This document shows, in pieces, positions 17,326 to 24,393 of a stretch of 24,448 nucleotides of DNA. Within the stretch, counting starts at the first letter, position 1, and every line of letters begins with the position of its first letter. The notes beneath the pieces are model-generated. The model searched no databases and was not told the origin of the DNA. It saw only the letters and a list, made by a program, of their open reading frames with translations. Source of the stretch: an uncultured Christensenella sp. (GTDB taxonomy: Bacteria; Bacillota; Clostridia; Christensenellales; Borkfalkiaceae); the NCBI GenBank assembly GCA_910586345.1, contig CAJUHC010000021.1, positions 1 to 24,448 of the forward strand, given 5' to 3'. Position numbers and translations under genes: made by a program.

Positions 17326-18170
17326 CGGGTTTTATAATAATAGATAAGAAGACGGGGGTAAGTTCCGCCCGGGAAGTGAATATAATAAAAAAACTGACGC
17401 AAACGCCGTGCGGGCATATGGGTACTCTCGACCCTATGGCAAGCGGAGTTTTGCCTGTCGCAATAGGCAATGCGGCGCGGCTTTTCGATTATTTTTTGGA
17501 TAAGCGTAAAATTTACGAAGCGCAGTTTGTTTTCGGCTCTGACAGCAATACGCTCGATACGACCGGTAAAATATCAAAGTCCGACGGTTATGTTCCTTCC
17601 GAAGACGAAATAGAAAGAGTTCTGCCTGAGTTTTGTGGCGAAATTATGCAGGTTCCGCCAAAATACAGCGCGAAAAACGTAAAGGGTAAGAGAGGTTATC
17701 AGCTTGCGAGAGCGGGAATAGATTTTGAACTTCCGCCTAAAAAGGTAAATATATATTCGGTAAAATTAAAAGGCAGAGTATCCGAAGATTCGTTTTCGTT
17801 CATAATCGAGTGCGGGGGAGGAACTTATATTCGTTCTGTTGCCCGCGATTTAGGTGAACGGTTGGGCACCTGTGCAATTATGAGTTCTCTTAAAAGAATA
17901 CAAAGCGGAGTTTTTACGCTTGAAAACGCCGTTCAAAGCGAGAAACTTACCGCAGAGAATATAGAAAAACATATAATTAAAACCGAGAGCGTTTTGCCTT
18001 ATGAAAGTATAAAACCGTCCGAAACGGAAGCAAAAAAGCTGTTTAACGGCTTAACGGTGCAAAGCAGTTTAACGGACGGAATTTATAAAATATTTCGCAC
18101 AGACGGTTCGTTTTACGGACTTGCCGAAGTAAAACATAATATTTTAAAGGTTAGGACAAAATTATGTTAG
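17322..18170 (+). CDS. truB: tRNA pseudouridine-55 synthase TruB
   Basis: TruB makes pseudouridine at position 55 in the T-loop of most tRNAs. The 282-residue protein begins MTGFIIIDKKTGVSS and carries the catalytic aspartate D37 in GHMGTLDPMASGVLP. It also has VPPKYSAKNVKGKRGYQLARAG and GGGTYIRSVARDLGERLGT, typical of the family. A C-terminal extension from about residue 225 corresponds to the variable PUA-like end. The frame is open upstream, but the ATG at 17322 within the nrnA stop gives the family start. It ends inside ribF with a 7-base overlap, as in many Bacillota. Confidence 0.96.
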   Translation: MTGFIIIDKKTGVSSAREVNIIKKLTQTPCGHMGTLDPMASGVLPVAIGNAARLFDYFLDKRKIYEAQFVFGSDSNTLDTTGKISKSDGYVPSEDEIERVLPEFCGEIMQVPPKYSAKNVKGKRGYQLARAGIDFELPPKKVNIYSVKLKGRVSEDSFSFIIECGGGTYIRSVARDLGERLGTCAIMSSLKRIQSGVFTLENAVQSEKLTAENIEKHIIKTESVLPYESIKPSETEAKKLFNGLTVQSSLTDGIYKIFRTDGSFYGLAEVKHNILKVRTKLC

Positions 18171-19063
18171 AAATCATTAAGTACAATGAAGACGAGTATG
18201 CTTTCCCTTGTTTACTCGTACTCGGGTGTTTCGATTCGATTCATATCGGTCACGCCGAATTACTGAAAAAAGCAAAATTACAGGCAAAAATCAACGGTCT
18301 TGATTTGGGCGTAATGATGTTTACGGGCGGTAAAGGCGGCAGACAGGTCTATACGTTTGAAGAAAGACAGAAACTTCTCGAACAGTATAACGTTAAATTT
18401 ATTCTTGCAATAGATTATAACGAAGAATTCAAAAAGACTTCCGCAAGCGAATTTTTGGAAAACCTTGAAAACAAACTAAACGTAAAAGCTTATATGAGCG
18501 GAAGAGATTTCCGTTTCGGCACGGATGCGAAAGGAAAGTCCTCGACTCTTAAAGCTTATGCGGAAGACGAAGAGAACGGAGTATGGTATATGCCCGTCAA
18601 GGACGTGGTTTATGTCGGCGAGAAGGTCAGCACTACTTTGATTAAAAACTGTATCGAGAACGGCAACCTCGTTAAAGCGGGCGCGTTGCTCGGCAGAAAT
18701 TATTCGGTTACGGGTTTCGTAATAGAGGGGGCGAACCGCGGCAAAAAAGTTGTCGGATTTCCTACCGTCAATATGAAATATCCCGTAGACAAAGTAGAAG
18801 TCAAGAAGGGAGTATATAAGGTCAGATGTCTCGTCGGTGAAGAGGAGTTTATAGGCATTGCGAATTACGGACCCAGACCCACTTTCAACGAGCAGAGTTC
18901 TGTTCTCGAAGCTTACATAGACGGTTTTTTGGGAACTCTCTACGGAAGAAGCGTGACGATAGAGTTCGTCGAGTTTATAAGGGATATAGAAAAGTTTGAT
19001 TCTCCCGAAGCGTTAAACGCCCGTCTTAAACTCGATTTGCAGATGGCAAAACTGAAAGTCTGA
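18164..19063 (+). CDS. ribF: Bifunctional riboflavin kinase / FAD synthetase
   Basis: RibF phosphorylates riboflavin to FMN and adenylates FMN to FAD. The 299-residue protein has the N-terminal nucleotidyltransferase domain with GCFDSIHIGHAELL (the HxGH motif), SGRDFRFG, and VSTTLIKNCIENGNLVKAG (the usual STxIR region reads TTLIK). The C-terminal kinase domain, from about 180, contains VVGFPTVNM and GIANYGPRPTF. The ATG at 18164 overlaps truB by 7 bases, giving the common truB-ribF pair. It ends the tightly packed part of the operon. Confidence 0.95.
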   Translation: MLEIIKYNEDEYAFPCLLVLGCFDSIHIGHAELLKKAKLQAKINGLDLGVMMFTGGKGGRQVYTFEERQKLLEQYNVKFILAIDYNEEFKKTSASEFLENLENKLNVKAYMSGRDFRFGTDAKGKSSTLKAYAEDEENGVWYMPVKDVVYVGEKVSTTLIKNCIENGNLVKAGALLGRNYSVTGFVIEGANRGKKVVGFPTVNMKYPVDKVEVKKGVYKVRCLVGEEEFIGIANYGPRPTFNEQSSVLEAYIDGFLGTLYGRSVTIEFVEFIRDIEKFDSPEALNARLKLDLQMAKLKV

Positions 19064-19099
19064 TTAACTGTAATATTTAAAAATAACGGCGGTGACAAC

Positions 19100-19951
19100 T
19101 TGATTAAATTCGGACCGAGCGGAAACGGCGAAAATTTTTATGCTGTCGGGAATAAACATACGGAAGAAGCGGCGGAATACTGTAAAAATCTCGGCTTGGA
19201 CTGTTTTGAATATTCTTTCGGCAGAGGGATACTTTTATCGGAAAGTAAAGCGGAAGCGATAGGACAAGCTTTCCACGATGCAGGGGTAGAACTCAGCGTT
19301 CACGCGCCTTATTTCATTAATTTCGCGAATCCCGAAGACGAAGCCGCTCAGAAATCATATAATTACGTTTTGAACAGCGCAAAATATTTAAAACTTTTAG
19401 GAGGCAAAAGAATCGTATTTCATCCCGCCGCGCAAGGTAAAGCTTTGCGGGAAGACGCTGTCAGACTCACTTCTGACAGACTGAAAATTTTGAGGGATTA
19501 TATTTATCTCAACGGATATGAAGATTTTTATTTCTGTCCCGAAACAATGGGTAAACTTGCCCAGATAGGAACGCTCGAAGAAGTTATAGAGTTTTGCAAA
19601 ATAGATAAAGTATTTATTCCCGCAATAGATTTCGGACATATCAACGCTCGTGAAGGCGGAAGTTTAAAGACGGTTGAAGATTATAAATCCCGTCTCGAAT
19701 ATATGATTTCCGAACTCGGATACGAAAGAGTAAAGCATTTTCACGTACATTTTTCAAAAATTATGTACGGCGGAAAGGGCGAGATAAAACATCTGACTTT
19801 TGAAGACACGCAGTACGGTCCAGAATTTGAACCGCTTGCGTCGGCGTTGAAAGAGCTCAATCTCGAACCGTATATCGTCAGCGAATCGGCAGGCACTCAG
19901 GATATAGACGCGCTTGAAATGAAACGTATATACGGAAGTGTTGACATATAA
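19100..19951 (+). CDS. Endonuclease IV-like TIM-barrel protein (AP endonuclease family 2), atypical
   Basis: The 283-residue protein aligns along its length with endonuclease IV (Nfo), which cuts DNA at abasic sites using three metal ions. Positions matching the E. coli ligands are H68 (VHAPY), H108 (FHPAA), E148 (PETMG), D177 and H180 (DFGH), H215, H231 and E262 (SESAG). The ligand equivalent to E. coli D229 is not an aspartate: the segment reads GEIKHLTF, with E228 or I229 at that place. It may therefore be a diverged AP endonuclease or another sugar-phosphate enzyme of the fold. The start is TTG with GGTGA 6 bases upstream. It lies 36 bases after ribF; no clear promoter is seen before it. 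Confidence 0.8.
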   Translation: MIKFGPSGNGENFYAVGNKHTEEAAEYCKNLGLDCFEYSFGRGILLSESKAEAIGQAFHDAGVELSVHAPYFINFANPEDEAAQKSYNYVLNSAKYLKLLGGKRIVFHPAAQGKALREDAVRLTSDRLKILRDYIYLNGYEDFYFCPETMGKLAQIGTLEEVIEFCKIDKVFIPAIDFGHINAREGGSLKTVEDYKSRLEYMISELGYERVKHFHVHFSKIMYGGKGEIKHLTFEDTQYGPEFEPLASALKELNLEPYIVSESAGTQDIDALEMKRIYGSVDI

Positions 19952-19969
19952 TTAATTATTTGTTAAAAT
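19941..19969 (+). promoter_or_regulatory. Predicted sigma-A promoter of the pepQ-efp-dtd unit
   Basis: A perfect -35 TTGACA (19941-19946), a 17-base spacer and a -10 TAAAAT (19964-19969) with upstream TG form an extended -10 promoter. The -35 overlaps the last codons of the endonuclease IV-like gene. The predicted start near 19976 leaves only about 12 bases before ATG 19988, with GGAG (19977-19980) almost at the RNA 5' end. This is a consensus match only, but a strong one. Confidence 0.75.
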
Positions 19970-19987
19970 AATATTCGGAGAATTTAG

Positions 19988-21037
19988 ATGAACCGTACTA
20001 ACGCGTCTAAAATTTACAATTTTATAGGGGCGGAAGCTGTGTTGACTGAAGCCGAAGATTTGCGCAAATATCTTACTGGACTTGCTACTTCTTTCGGGTA
20101 TGTTTTATCGGATAAAAACGGTACGGTTTTTTATACCGATTCGCGTTATCTCGAAGGAGCGGTAAATGCTCTTAAAGATACGGATATCGTTGTAAAACAG
20201 TTTGTCGCTCCGCTTGAAAATTTGATTTCATCGTATAAACAGATAGCGATTCCAGTCGGCAGAACGCTTTATCCCGACTATGAAAAACTTAAAAATATCG
20301 GTTTTGAAATAGTCGACAGTTTGCCCGCGTTCACTTCTGCTATGTCCGTCAAAGAGGACTACGAACTCGGATATATTAAAAACGCGTGCGAGATAACCGA
20401 CAGGGCTTTTTTAGCTTTGCTTGACACGATAAGAGAAGGGCAGACCGAAAACGAGGTCGCGGCACAGCTTGAATATTTAATGCGTAAATTCGGCGCAAGC
20501 GGGACGAGCTTCGATACGATAGTCGCTTTCGGAGAAAATTCAAGCGTTCCTCACCACGAAACGGGAATGCGCAAACTCAGATACGGCGATATAATTTTGA
20601 TAGATTTCGGCTGTAAAATCGGCGGATACTGCTCGGATTGTACAAGAACGGTGCTTTTCGGCGACGGCGGCGGGCACGATGAATTTAAAAACGCTTACGA
20701 AGCTGTTCTGAAAGCGCATTTACTTGCAAAAGAAAAAATTACCTGTAATATGACGGGTAAAGATGCGGACGCGATATCCCGTAATTGTCTTAAAGAATAC
20801 GGTTTGGATAAATTTTTTACTCACGCTTTGGGACACGGAATAGGAATTAACGTACACGAGTTTCCGAGGCTTTCGCCTAAATCGGACGATAAACTTATAA
20901 ACGGAATGGTATTTTCCGACGAACCCGGCGTTTATCTCGAAGGTAAATTCGGAATCAGAATCGAAGACACGGTTACGCTGTCGGACGGCGTAATTGAAAG
21001 TTTGACCGATTCGGATAAAAAATTGATAATTTTATAA
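19988..21037 (+). CDS. M24 family metallopeptidase (Xaa-Pro aminopeptidase/dipeptidase type)
   Basis: This is a 349-residue cytosolic peptidase of the pita-bread fold that likely removes residues next to proline. The N-terminal creatinase-like domain is about 1-125. The catalytic domain carries the five expected metal ligands: D206 (LIDFG), D217 (CSDCTR), H283 (HALGHGIG), E312 (SDEPG) and E326 (RIEDT). The sequence HHETGMRKLRYGD is also typical. Such genes (papA/yqhT type in Bacillus) are commonly paired with efp, as here, 28 bases upstream. Because efp relieves stalling at polyproline, the pairing suggests a shared proline theme, by inference. The exact specificity (aminopeptidase or prolidase) is not decidable from sequence. 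Confidence 0.92.
   Translation: MNRTNASKIYNFIGAEAVLTEAEDLRKYLTGLATSFGYVLSDKNGTVFYTDSRYLEGAVNALKDTDIVVKQFVAPLENLISSYKQIAIPVGRTLYPDYEKLKNIGFEIVDSLPAFTSAMSVKEDYELGYIKNACEITDRAFLALLDTIREGQTENEVAAQLEYLMRKFGASGTSFDTIVAFGENSSVPHHETGMRKLRYGDIILIDFGCKIGGYCSDCTRTVLFGDGGGHDEFKNAYEAVLKAHLLAKEKITCNMTGKDADAISRNCLKEYGLDKFFTHALGHGIGINVHEFPRLSPKSDDKLINGMVFSDEPGVYLEGKFGIRIEDTVTLSDGVIESLTDSDKKLIIL
21002..21030 (+). promoter_or_regulatory. Possible internal promoter for efp
   Basis: TTGACC (21002-21007), a 17-base spacer and GATAAT (21025-21030) give a near-consensus sigma-A site inside the 3' end of the peptidase gene, with a predicted start near 21037. A 14-base perfect palindrome, TTGTTTTAAAACAA (21039-21052), follows and touches the efp Shine-Dalgarno. 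It could let efp be expressed separately. The support is a consensus match in AT-rich sequence, so confidence is modest. Confidence 0.4.
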
Positions 21038-21065
21038 ATTGTTTTAAAACAAGGAGAAATATAAT

Positions 21066-21641
21066 ATGGCATCAATATTAGCAGGCGACATCAGAAAGGG
21101 CAGCACTTTCGAGTATAACGGCAAGGGCGTTTATACCGTAACCGAATTTCAGCACGTTAAGCCCGGTAAAGGCGCGGCGTTCGTAAGAGCAACGCTTAAA
21201 AACGTGGTTACGGGTCAGGTTCTTTCCGATATAACTTTCAACCCTACCGCGAAACTCGAAACGGCTCAGGTTGAAACCAAGAAGATGACATATTCGTATA
21301 CGGACGGAGAGTTCTATTATTTTATGGACCCCGATTCATTTGATATGATTACGCTCAATTTCGATCAGGTCGAGGACGCGCTTAAATATATTAAAGAAAA
21401 CGATACCGTAACTATCAAATTCTTGAAAGGCACAGCGTTCTCGGTAGAACCCGAAAATTTCGTTGAACTTAAAATTACCGAGTGCGAACCCGGCGTAAAG
21501 GGAAATACGGCGACCAACGCTCTTAAAAACGCAGTCGTTGAAACAGGTGCGACCATTCAGGTTCCTATGTTCGTCGAAGAGGGTGAAACTATCCGTATCG
21601 ATACCCGTACTGGCGAATATATGTCGAGAGTCGGTAAATAA
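21066..21641 (+). CDS. efp: Elongation factor P
   Basis: EF-P binds between the P and E sites of the ribosome and rescues stalling at polyproline stretches. The 191-residue protein is full length with the three beta-barrel domains. The loop that reaches the P-site tRNA reads HVKPGKGAAF. K35 corresponds to B. subtilis K32, the residue modified there by a 5-aminopentanol group. Family signatures FVEEGETIRIDTRTGEYMSRV stand at the C-terminus. AAGGAG (21051-21056) lies 9 bases before the ATG. No EF-P modification enzyme was recognised in the window. dtd starts directly after the stop codon. Confidence 0.97.
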   Translation: MASILAGDIRKGSTFEYNGKGVYTVTEFQHVKPGKGAAFVRATLKNVVTGQVLSDITFNPTAKLETAQVETKKMTYSYTDGEFYYFMDPDSFDMITLNFDQVEDALKYIKENDTVTIKFLKGTAFSVEPENFVELKITECEPGVKGNTATNALKNAVVETGATIQVPMFVEEGETIRIDTRTGEYMSRVGK

Positions 21642-22079
21642 TTGAAAGCCGTTATTCAGCGTGTCGGGCAAACTTCGCTTAGCGTCGACGGCAAGCTCGT
21701 TTCTCAGATTCCTTTCGGGCTTGCGGTGTATCTCGGCGTAAAATGCGGTGATACCGAAGAAAAAGCGGAACAGGTTGCAAATAAAATTTCCAAACTTCGT
21801 ATTTTTGAAGATAAGAACGGAAAAATGAATTTGTCCGTTTCGGAAGTAGGCGGAGAGATTTTACTGATTTCTCAGTTTACTTTATACGGCGACTGTTCTC
21901 ACGGTAACCGTCCGAGTTTTACGGAGGCCGAGCGCCCTGAAACGGCCAACGCGCTTTACGAACGCACTGCTGAAAAGCTCCGCGGACTCGGTATGACTGT
22001 TAAGACAGGCGTCTTCGGTGCCGATATGTTCATTAATCAATCGAACAACGGTCCTGTAACTATAATATACGAAATATAA
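21642..22079 (+). CDS. dtd: D-aminoacyl-tRNA deacylase (DTD)
   Basis: Dtd removes D-amino acids wrongly attached to tRNAs, and glycine from tRNA-Ala. The 145-residue length is normal. The two active-site motifs are present: SQFTLYGD and, near the C-terminus, NNGPVT with the Gly-cisPro pair. The N-terminus MKAVIQRVGQTSLSVDGK is also typical. The start is a TTG immediately after the efp stop (TAA then TTG) with no strong ribosome site, so re-initiation after efp is likely. The neighbours efp and dtd both support translation quality. Confidence 0.95.
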   Translation: MKAVIQRVGQTSLSVDGKLVSQIPFGLAVYLGVKCGDTEEKAEQVANKISKLRIFEDKNGKMNLSVSEVGGEILLISQFTLYGDCSHGNRPSFTEAERPETANALYERTAEKLRGLGMTVKTGVFGADMFINQSNNGPVTIIYEI

Positions 22080-22081
22080 TT

Positions 22082-22112
22082 TATAGGGTGAAGCTGATTG
22101 TTTCGCCCTATA
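22082..22112 (+). promoter_or_regulatory. 13-bp hairpin between dtd and the PhnP-like gene
   Basis: The arms TATAGGGTGAAGC (22082-22094) and GTTTCGCCCTATA (22100-22112) pair over 13 positions, with two G-U wobbles, around the loop TGATT. It begins 3 bases after the dtd stop and ends 11 bases before the next ATG. No U-run follows on either strand, so it is not a canonical terminator. It may stabilise a processed mRNA end or affect translation of the next gene. Confidence 0.55.
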
Positions 22113-22123
22113 CGGCTATATAT

Positions 22124-22960
22124 ATGAAAATAAAATTTCTCGGTACAGGCGCGGCGGAAGGAGTACCCGCATTATTTTGTAATTGCGAATACTGCAAAAC
22201 AATAAGAAGTCTTGGCGAGAGCGAATACCGTACGCGCTCGCAAGTTTTGATAGACGACGTTCTTTCAATAGATTTTCCGCCCGACGCCTATGCACATTCT
22301 CTCAGATTCGGCGCTGAGTTTTCAAAACTGAAATATATTCTGGCGACTCATTCGCATATGGACCATTTTTACGCTCACGATTTTATCCTGCGCGGTTATA
22401 AATACGCGGTTTTTTCCGAACCGCGTCTTGATATTTACGGAAACTCGGAAGTAAAAAAAGTGTTCGGCGAGTGTACGGCAAGAGAGATGAAACCCGACGT
22501 CGCGCCTCACGTAAATTGCATTGTTATTAAACCGTTTCAGGTTTTAAATATAGGAGAATACAGAGTTTTAACTCTGCCGGCAAATCATAGCAAGAGAGAA
22601 GATGCTCTTTTATTTTACGTTGAGCGCGGAGGGAAAGGGTATTTGCATCTCTATGATACCGGCAGAATATCGGACGAAGCGTTCGACTTTCTTTCGGATA
22701 ATAATGCGAATATAAAACTCGTCTGTTTCGATTGTACTTTCATTGAACAGACGGGAGGCGATTCTGCACGTCATATGGGAATAGAAGACGATATGCATAT
22801 GAAACAAAAACTTTTCGAGCGCGGTTTGGTTGACGGCAATACTAAACTGATAATTTCGCATTTTTCGCATAACAGCAATCCGACACGCGCGCATTTAAAA
22901 AAGATAGAGAAACAATACGGAGTTATAGCCGCTTACGACGGATTTTATACTGAAATTTGA
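22124..22960 (+). CDS. PhnP-like metallo-beta-lactamase-fold phosphodiesterase
   Basis: The 278-residue protein belongs to the MBL fold with the metal motif THSHMDH (H76, H78, D80, H81). Near the N-terminus, CNCEYC (C19, C21, C24) has the spacing of the structural zinc site of PhnP, the phosphoribosyl cyclic phosphodiesterase of phosphonate breakdown. The further histidines NHSKRED, RHMG and SHFSHN fit the family. No phosphonate (C-P lyase) genes are nearby, so the substrate is unknown; a cyclic phosphate or nucleotide ester is plausible. A GTG at 22088 is in frame but lies in the hairpin, and MKIKFLGTGAAEG at 22124 is the family N-terminus. No good Shine-Dalgarno is seen for either start. 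Confidence 0.85.
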   Translation: MKIKFLGTGAAEGVPALFCNCEYCKTIRSLGESEYRTRSQVLIDDVLSIDFPPDAYAHSLRFGAEFSKLKYILATHSHMDHFYAHDFILRGYKYAVFSEPRLDIYGNSEVKKVFGECTAREMKPDVAPHVNCIVIKPFQVLNIGEYRVLTLPANHSKREDALLFYVERGGKGYLHLYDTGRISDEAFDFLSDNNANIKLVCFDCTFIEQTGGDSARHMGIEDDMHMKQKLFERGLVDGNTKLIISHFSHNSNPTRAHLKKIEKQYGVIAAYDGFYTEI

Positions 22961-22980
22961 AACGGCCGAATACCGGAATG

Positions 22981-23015
22981 AACAAATCGCGGAGCATATT
23001 GCTCCGCGATTTGTT
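22981..23015. terminator. Bidirectional intrinsic terminator between convergent genes
   Basis: The left arm 22981-22995 (AACAAATCGCGGAGC) is exactly complementary to the right arm 23001-23015, with loop ATATT. The GC core is flanked by A-rich and T-rich ends, so on the plus strand the stem runs into TTTGTTTATTT. It lies 21 bases after the PhnP-like gene and touches the stop codon of the minus-strand gene, so it probably serves both transcripts. Confidence 0.85.
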
Positions 23016-24268
23016 TATTTGGTTCTTGAAATCGTAACGTTGTCTTTTTCTCTGTTTCTCAATTCTTTTACGGGGTGTTCCTTATCCTGATAACGGTAGT
23101 CTTTACCGAGACGGTCGATGGCTTTTTTAATAACGAGATGCGACGGATTTTTTTCAGGGTCGCCTGAGAGATATTTCTGATAATTGAAATATCTGTGATT
23201 ATCGGGAATTTTTTTGATGTCCTTGAAGTCGCGGATTACCTGAGTATTATCCGCCGTATATTTTACGGTTTCTTCAAGAACTTTGCGGATATATTCCTTG
23301 TTTCCGCCGAGTTTTAAAAGACGGGGGAACTCGCCGGTTCCGCAAAGTTTTTCGAAACTTTTGTTTTCGTATTTCTTTAAAAGTTTTACAGCCGCTTTAA
23401 GGTGTGAAACTTCCATTTTGAAGTGTTCTGTCCAGATTTTCTTAATATATTCGTCGCTTTCGTCCTGCATAGCGGAGTAGTAGAGCCAGCACTCGCAGTA
23501 TTCGTGCATTACCCATTGTTCGAGCCAACTTAAATTAGGGTCTTTTAAACTTTCGTATTGCGTGACGTGCGCTTCTTCAATCATTGCTATTTCGGCGTAC
23601 AGTTTTCTGCCTAAATCGTTTTTATACCACTGAGCTATATTCATATAATAATTCATAGTCTGCTGTTCGGCGGCTGTTATCGTGCTTGCAACGAGTTTAC
23701 TGTACAGGTCAGCTTTTTCCGCGTTCATATGCGGAGAGACGTCGTCCGAAGGATAGCGGTGTTCGGCGACGGTGGGGCGTCCCGGCATAATTTCGGTATA
23801 TCTGCCGACAAGTATGTCTGCGTCTTGGTTTTTATCCGTTTTAAGAAGATTTGCATAGCGGTATAAATGGTCGAAATCTTCTAAAAGCGCGAAATTCAAT
23901 GCTTTGATATTCGCCGCATCGGTTTCGTGACGGGCAAGAACGGCAGTGAGGTCTATTGCAAGCTGTTCGTAAGATATGGTTGTTTCGAGAATACTTTCGT
24001 TTATGGGTTTTAAACAGCTTATGCGTTTTTGCTGTTGCTGTTCCTGACGGCGCACTACAGCAAGGGTGGAAAGAATTTCAGGCTCGTCGCAATGTCTTGC
24101 AAAATTATGCATAAACCATTGCGATTCGAATTCCGTACCGTTCATAAGTATAACGCGAGTTTTTGTATAAGGAGAAGTTTTTTCTTTGTTGTAACTTTTA
24201 GGATACATTTTTTTCAACGGTAAAAAACTGTTTTCAAGACTTTTTGATTTTTCTTTAATAGGGTTCAT
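23015..24268 (-). CDS. Ferritin-like di-iron protein of unknown function
   Basis: I do not recognise this 417-residue protein by name. Its central part shows the four-helix ferritin-like pattern E, ExxH, E, ExxH. E130 (helix with FALLEDFDHLYRYANLL), E231 and H234 (AMIEEAHVTQYESL), E256 (MHEYCECWLYY) and E286 and H289 (KMEVSHLKAAVKLL) could bind a di-iron centre. The N-terminal part (1-40) is basic, with no signal peptide or membrane segment. Residues 41-115 add further helices (FESQWFMHNFARH, a Gln-rich RRQEQQQQKR). The C-terminal 100 residues are charged. GGAGG (complement of 24274-24278) lies 5 bases before the ATG. It is transcribed alone against the neighbouring cluster. Oxidative-stress, iron or oxidase roles are possible, but none is shown. 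Confidence 0.7.
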   Translation of the reverse strand: MNPIKEKSKSLENSFLPLKKMYPKSYNKEKTSPYTKTRVILMNGTEFESQWFMHNFARHCDEPEILSTLAVVRRQEQQQQKRISCLKPINESILETTISYEQLAIDLTAVLARHETDAANIKALNFALLEDFDHLYRYANLLKTDKNQDADILVGRYTEIMPGRPTVAEHRYPSDDVSPHMNAEKADLYSKLVASTITAAEQQTMNYYMNIAQWYKNDLGRKLYAEIAMIEEAHVTQYESLKDPNLSWLEQWVMHEYCECWLYYSAMQDESDEYIKKIWTEHFKMEVSHLKAAVKLLKKYENKSFEKLCGTGEFPRLLKLGGNKEYIRKVLEETVKYTADNTQVIRDFKDIKKIPDNHRYFNYQKYLSGDPEKNPSHLVIKKAIDRLGKDYRYQDKEHPVKELRNREKDNVTISRTK

Positions 24269-24393
24269 AGTTGCCTCCGAATAAGTTTTTAACTTTTAAT
24301 TCGGTTTTTAATCAAAAGCAGAAAAAAATAAAAAATTTAAGCAATTTACTTTTCTTTTTTATTAACTTGTGTTATATTTAATATATCGTAAAC

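Noticed and set aside
22088..22123. GTG start 12 codons before the PhnP-like ATG
   Set aside because: It sits in the stem of a hairpin with no ribosome site, and MKIKFLGTG is the conserved N-terminus.
24269..24393. Promoter for the minus-strand ferritin-like gene
   Set aside because: The 125-base gap is very AT-rich; the best pair (TTGATT with TTAAAA, 17 apart) has a poor -10, so no site is called although a promoter must lie here.
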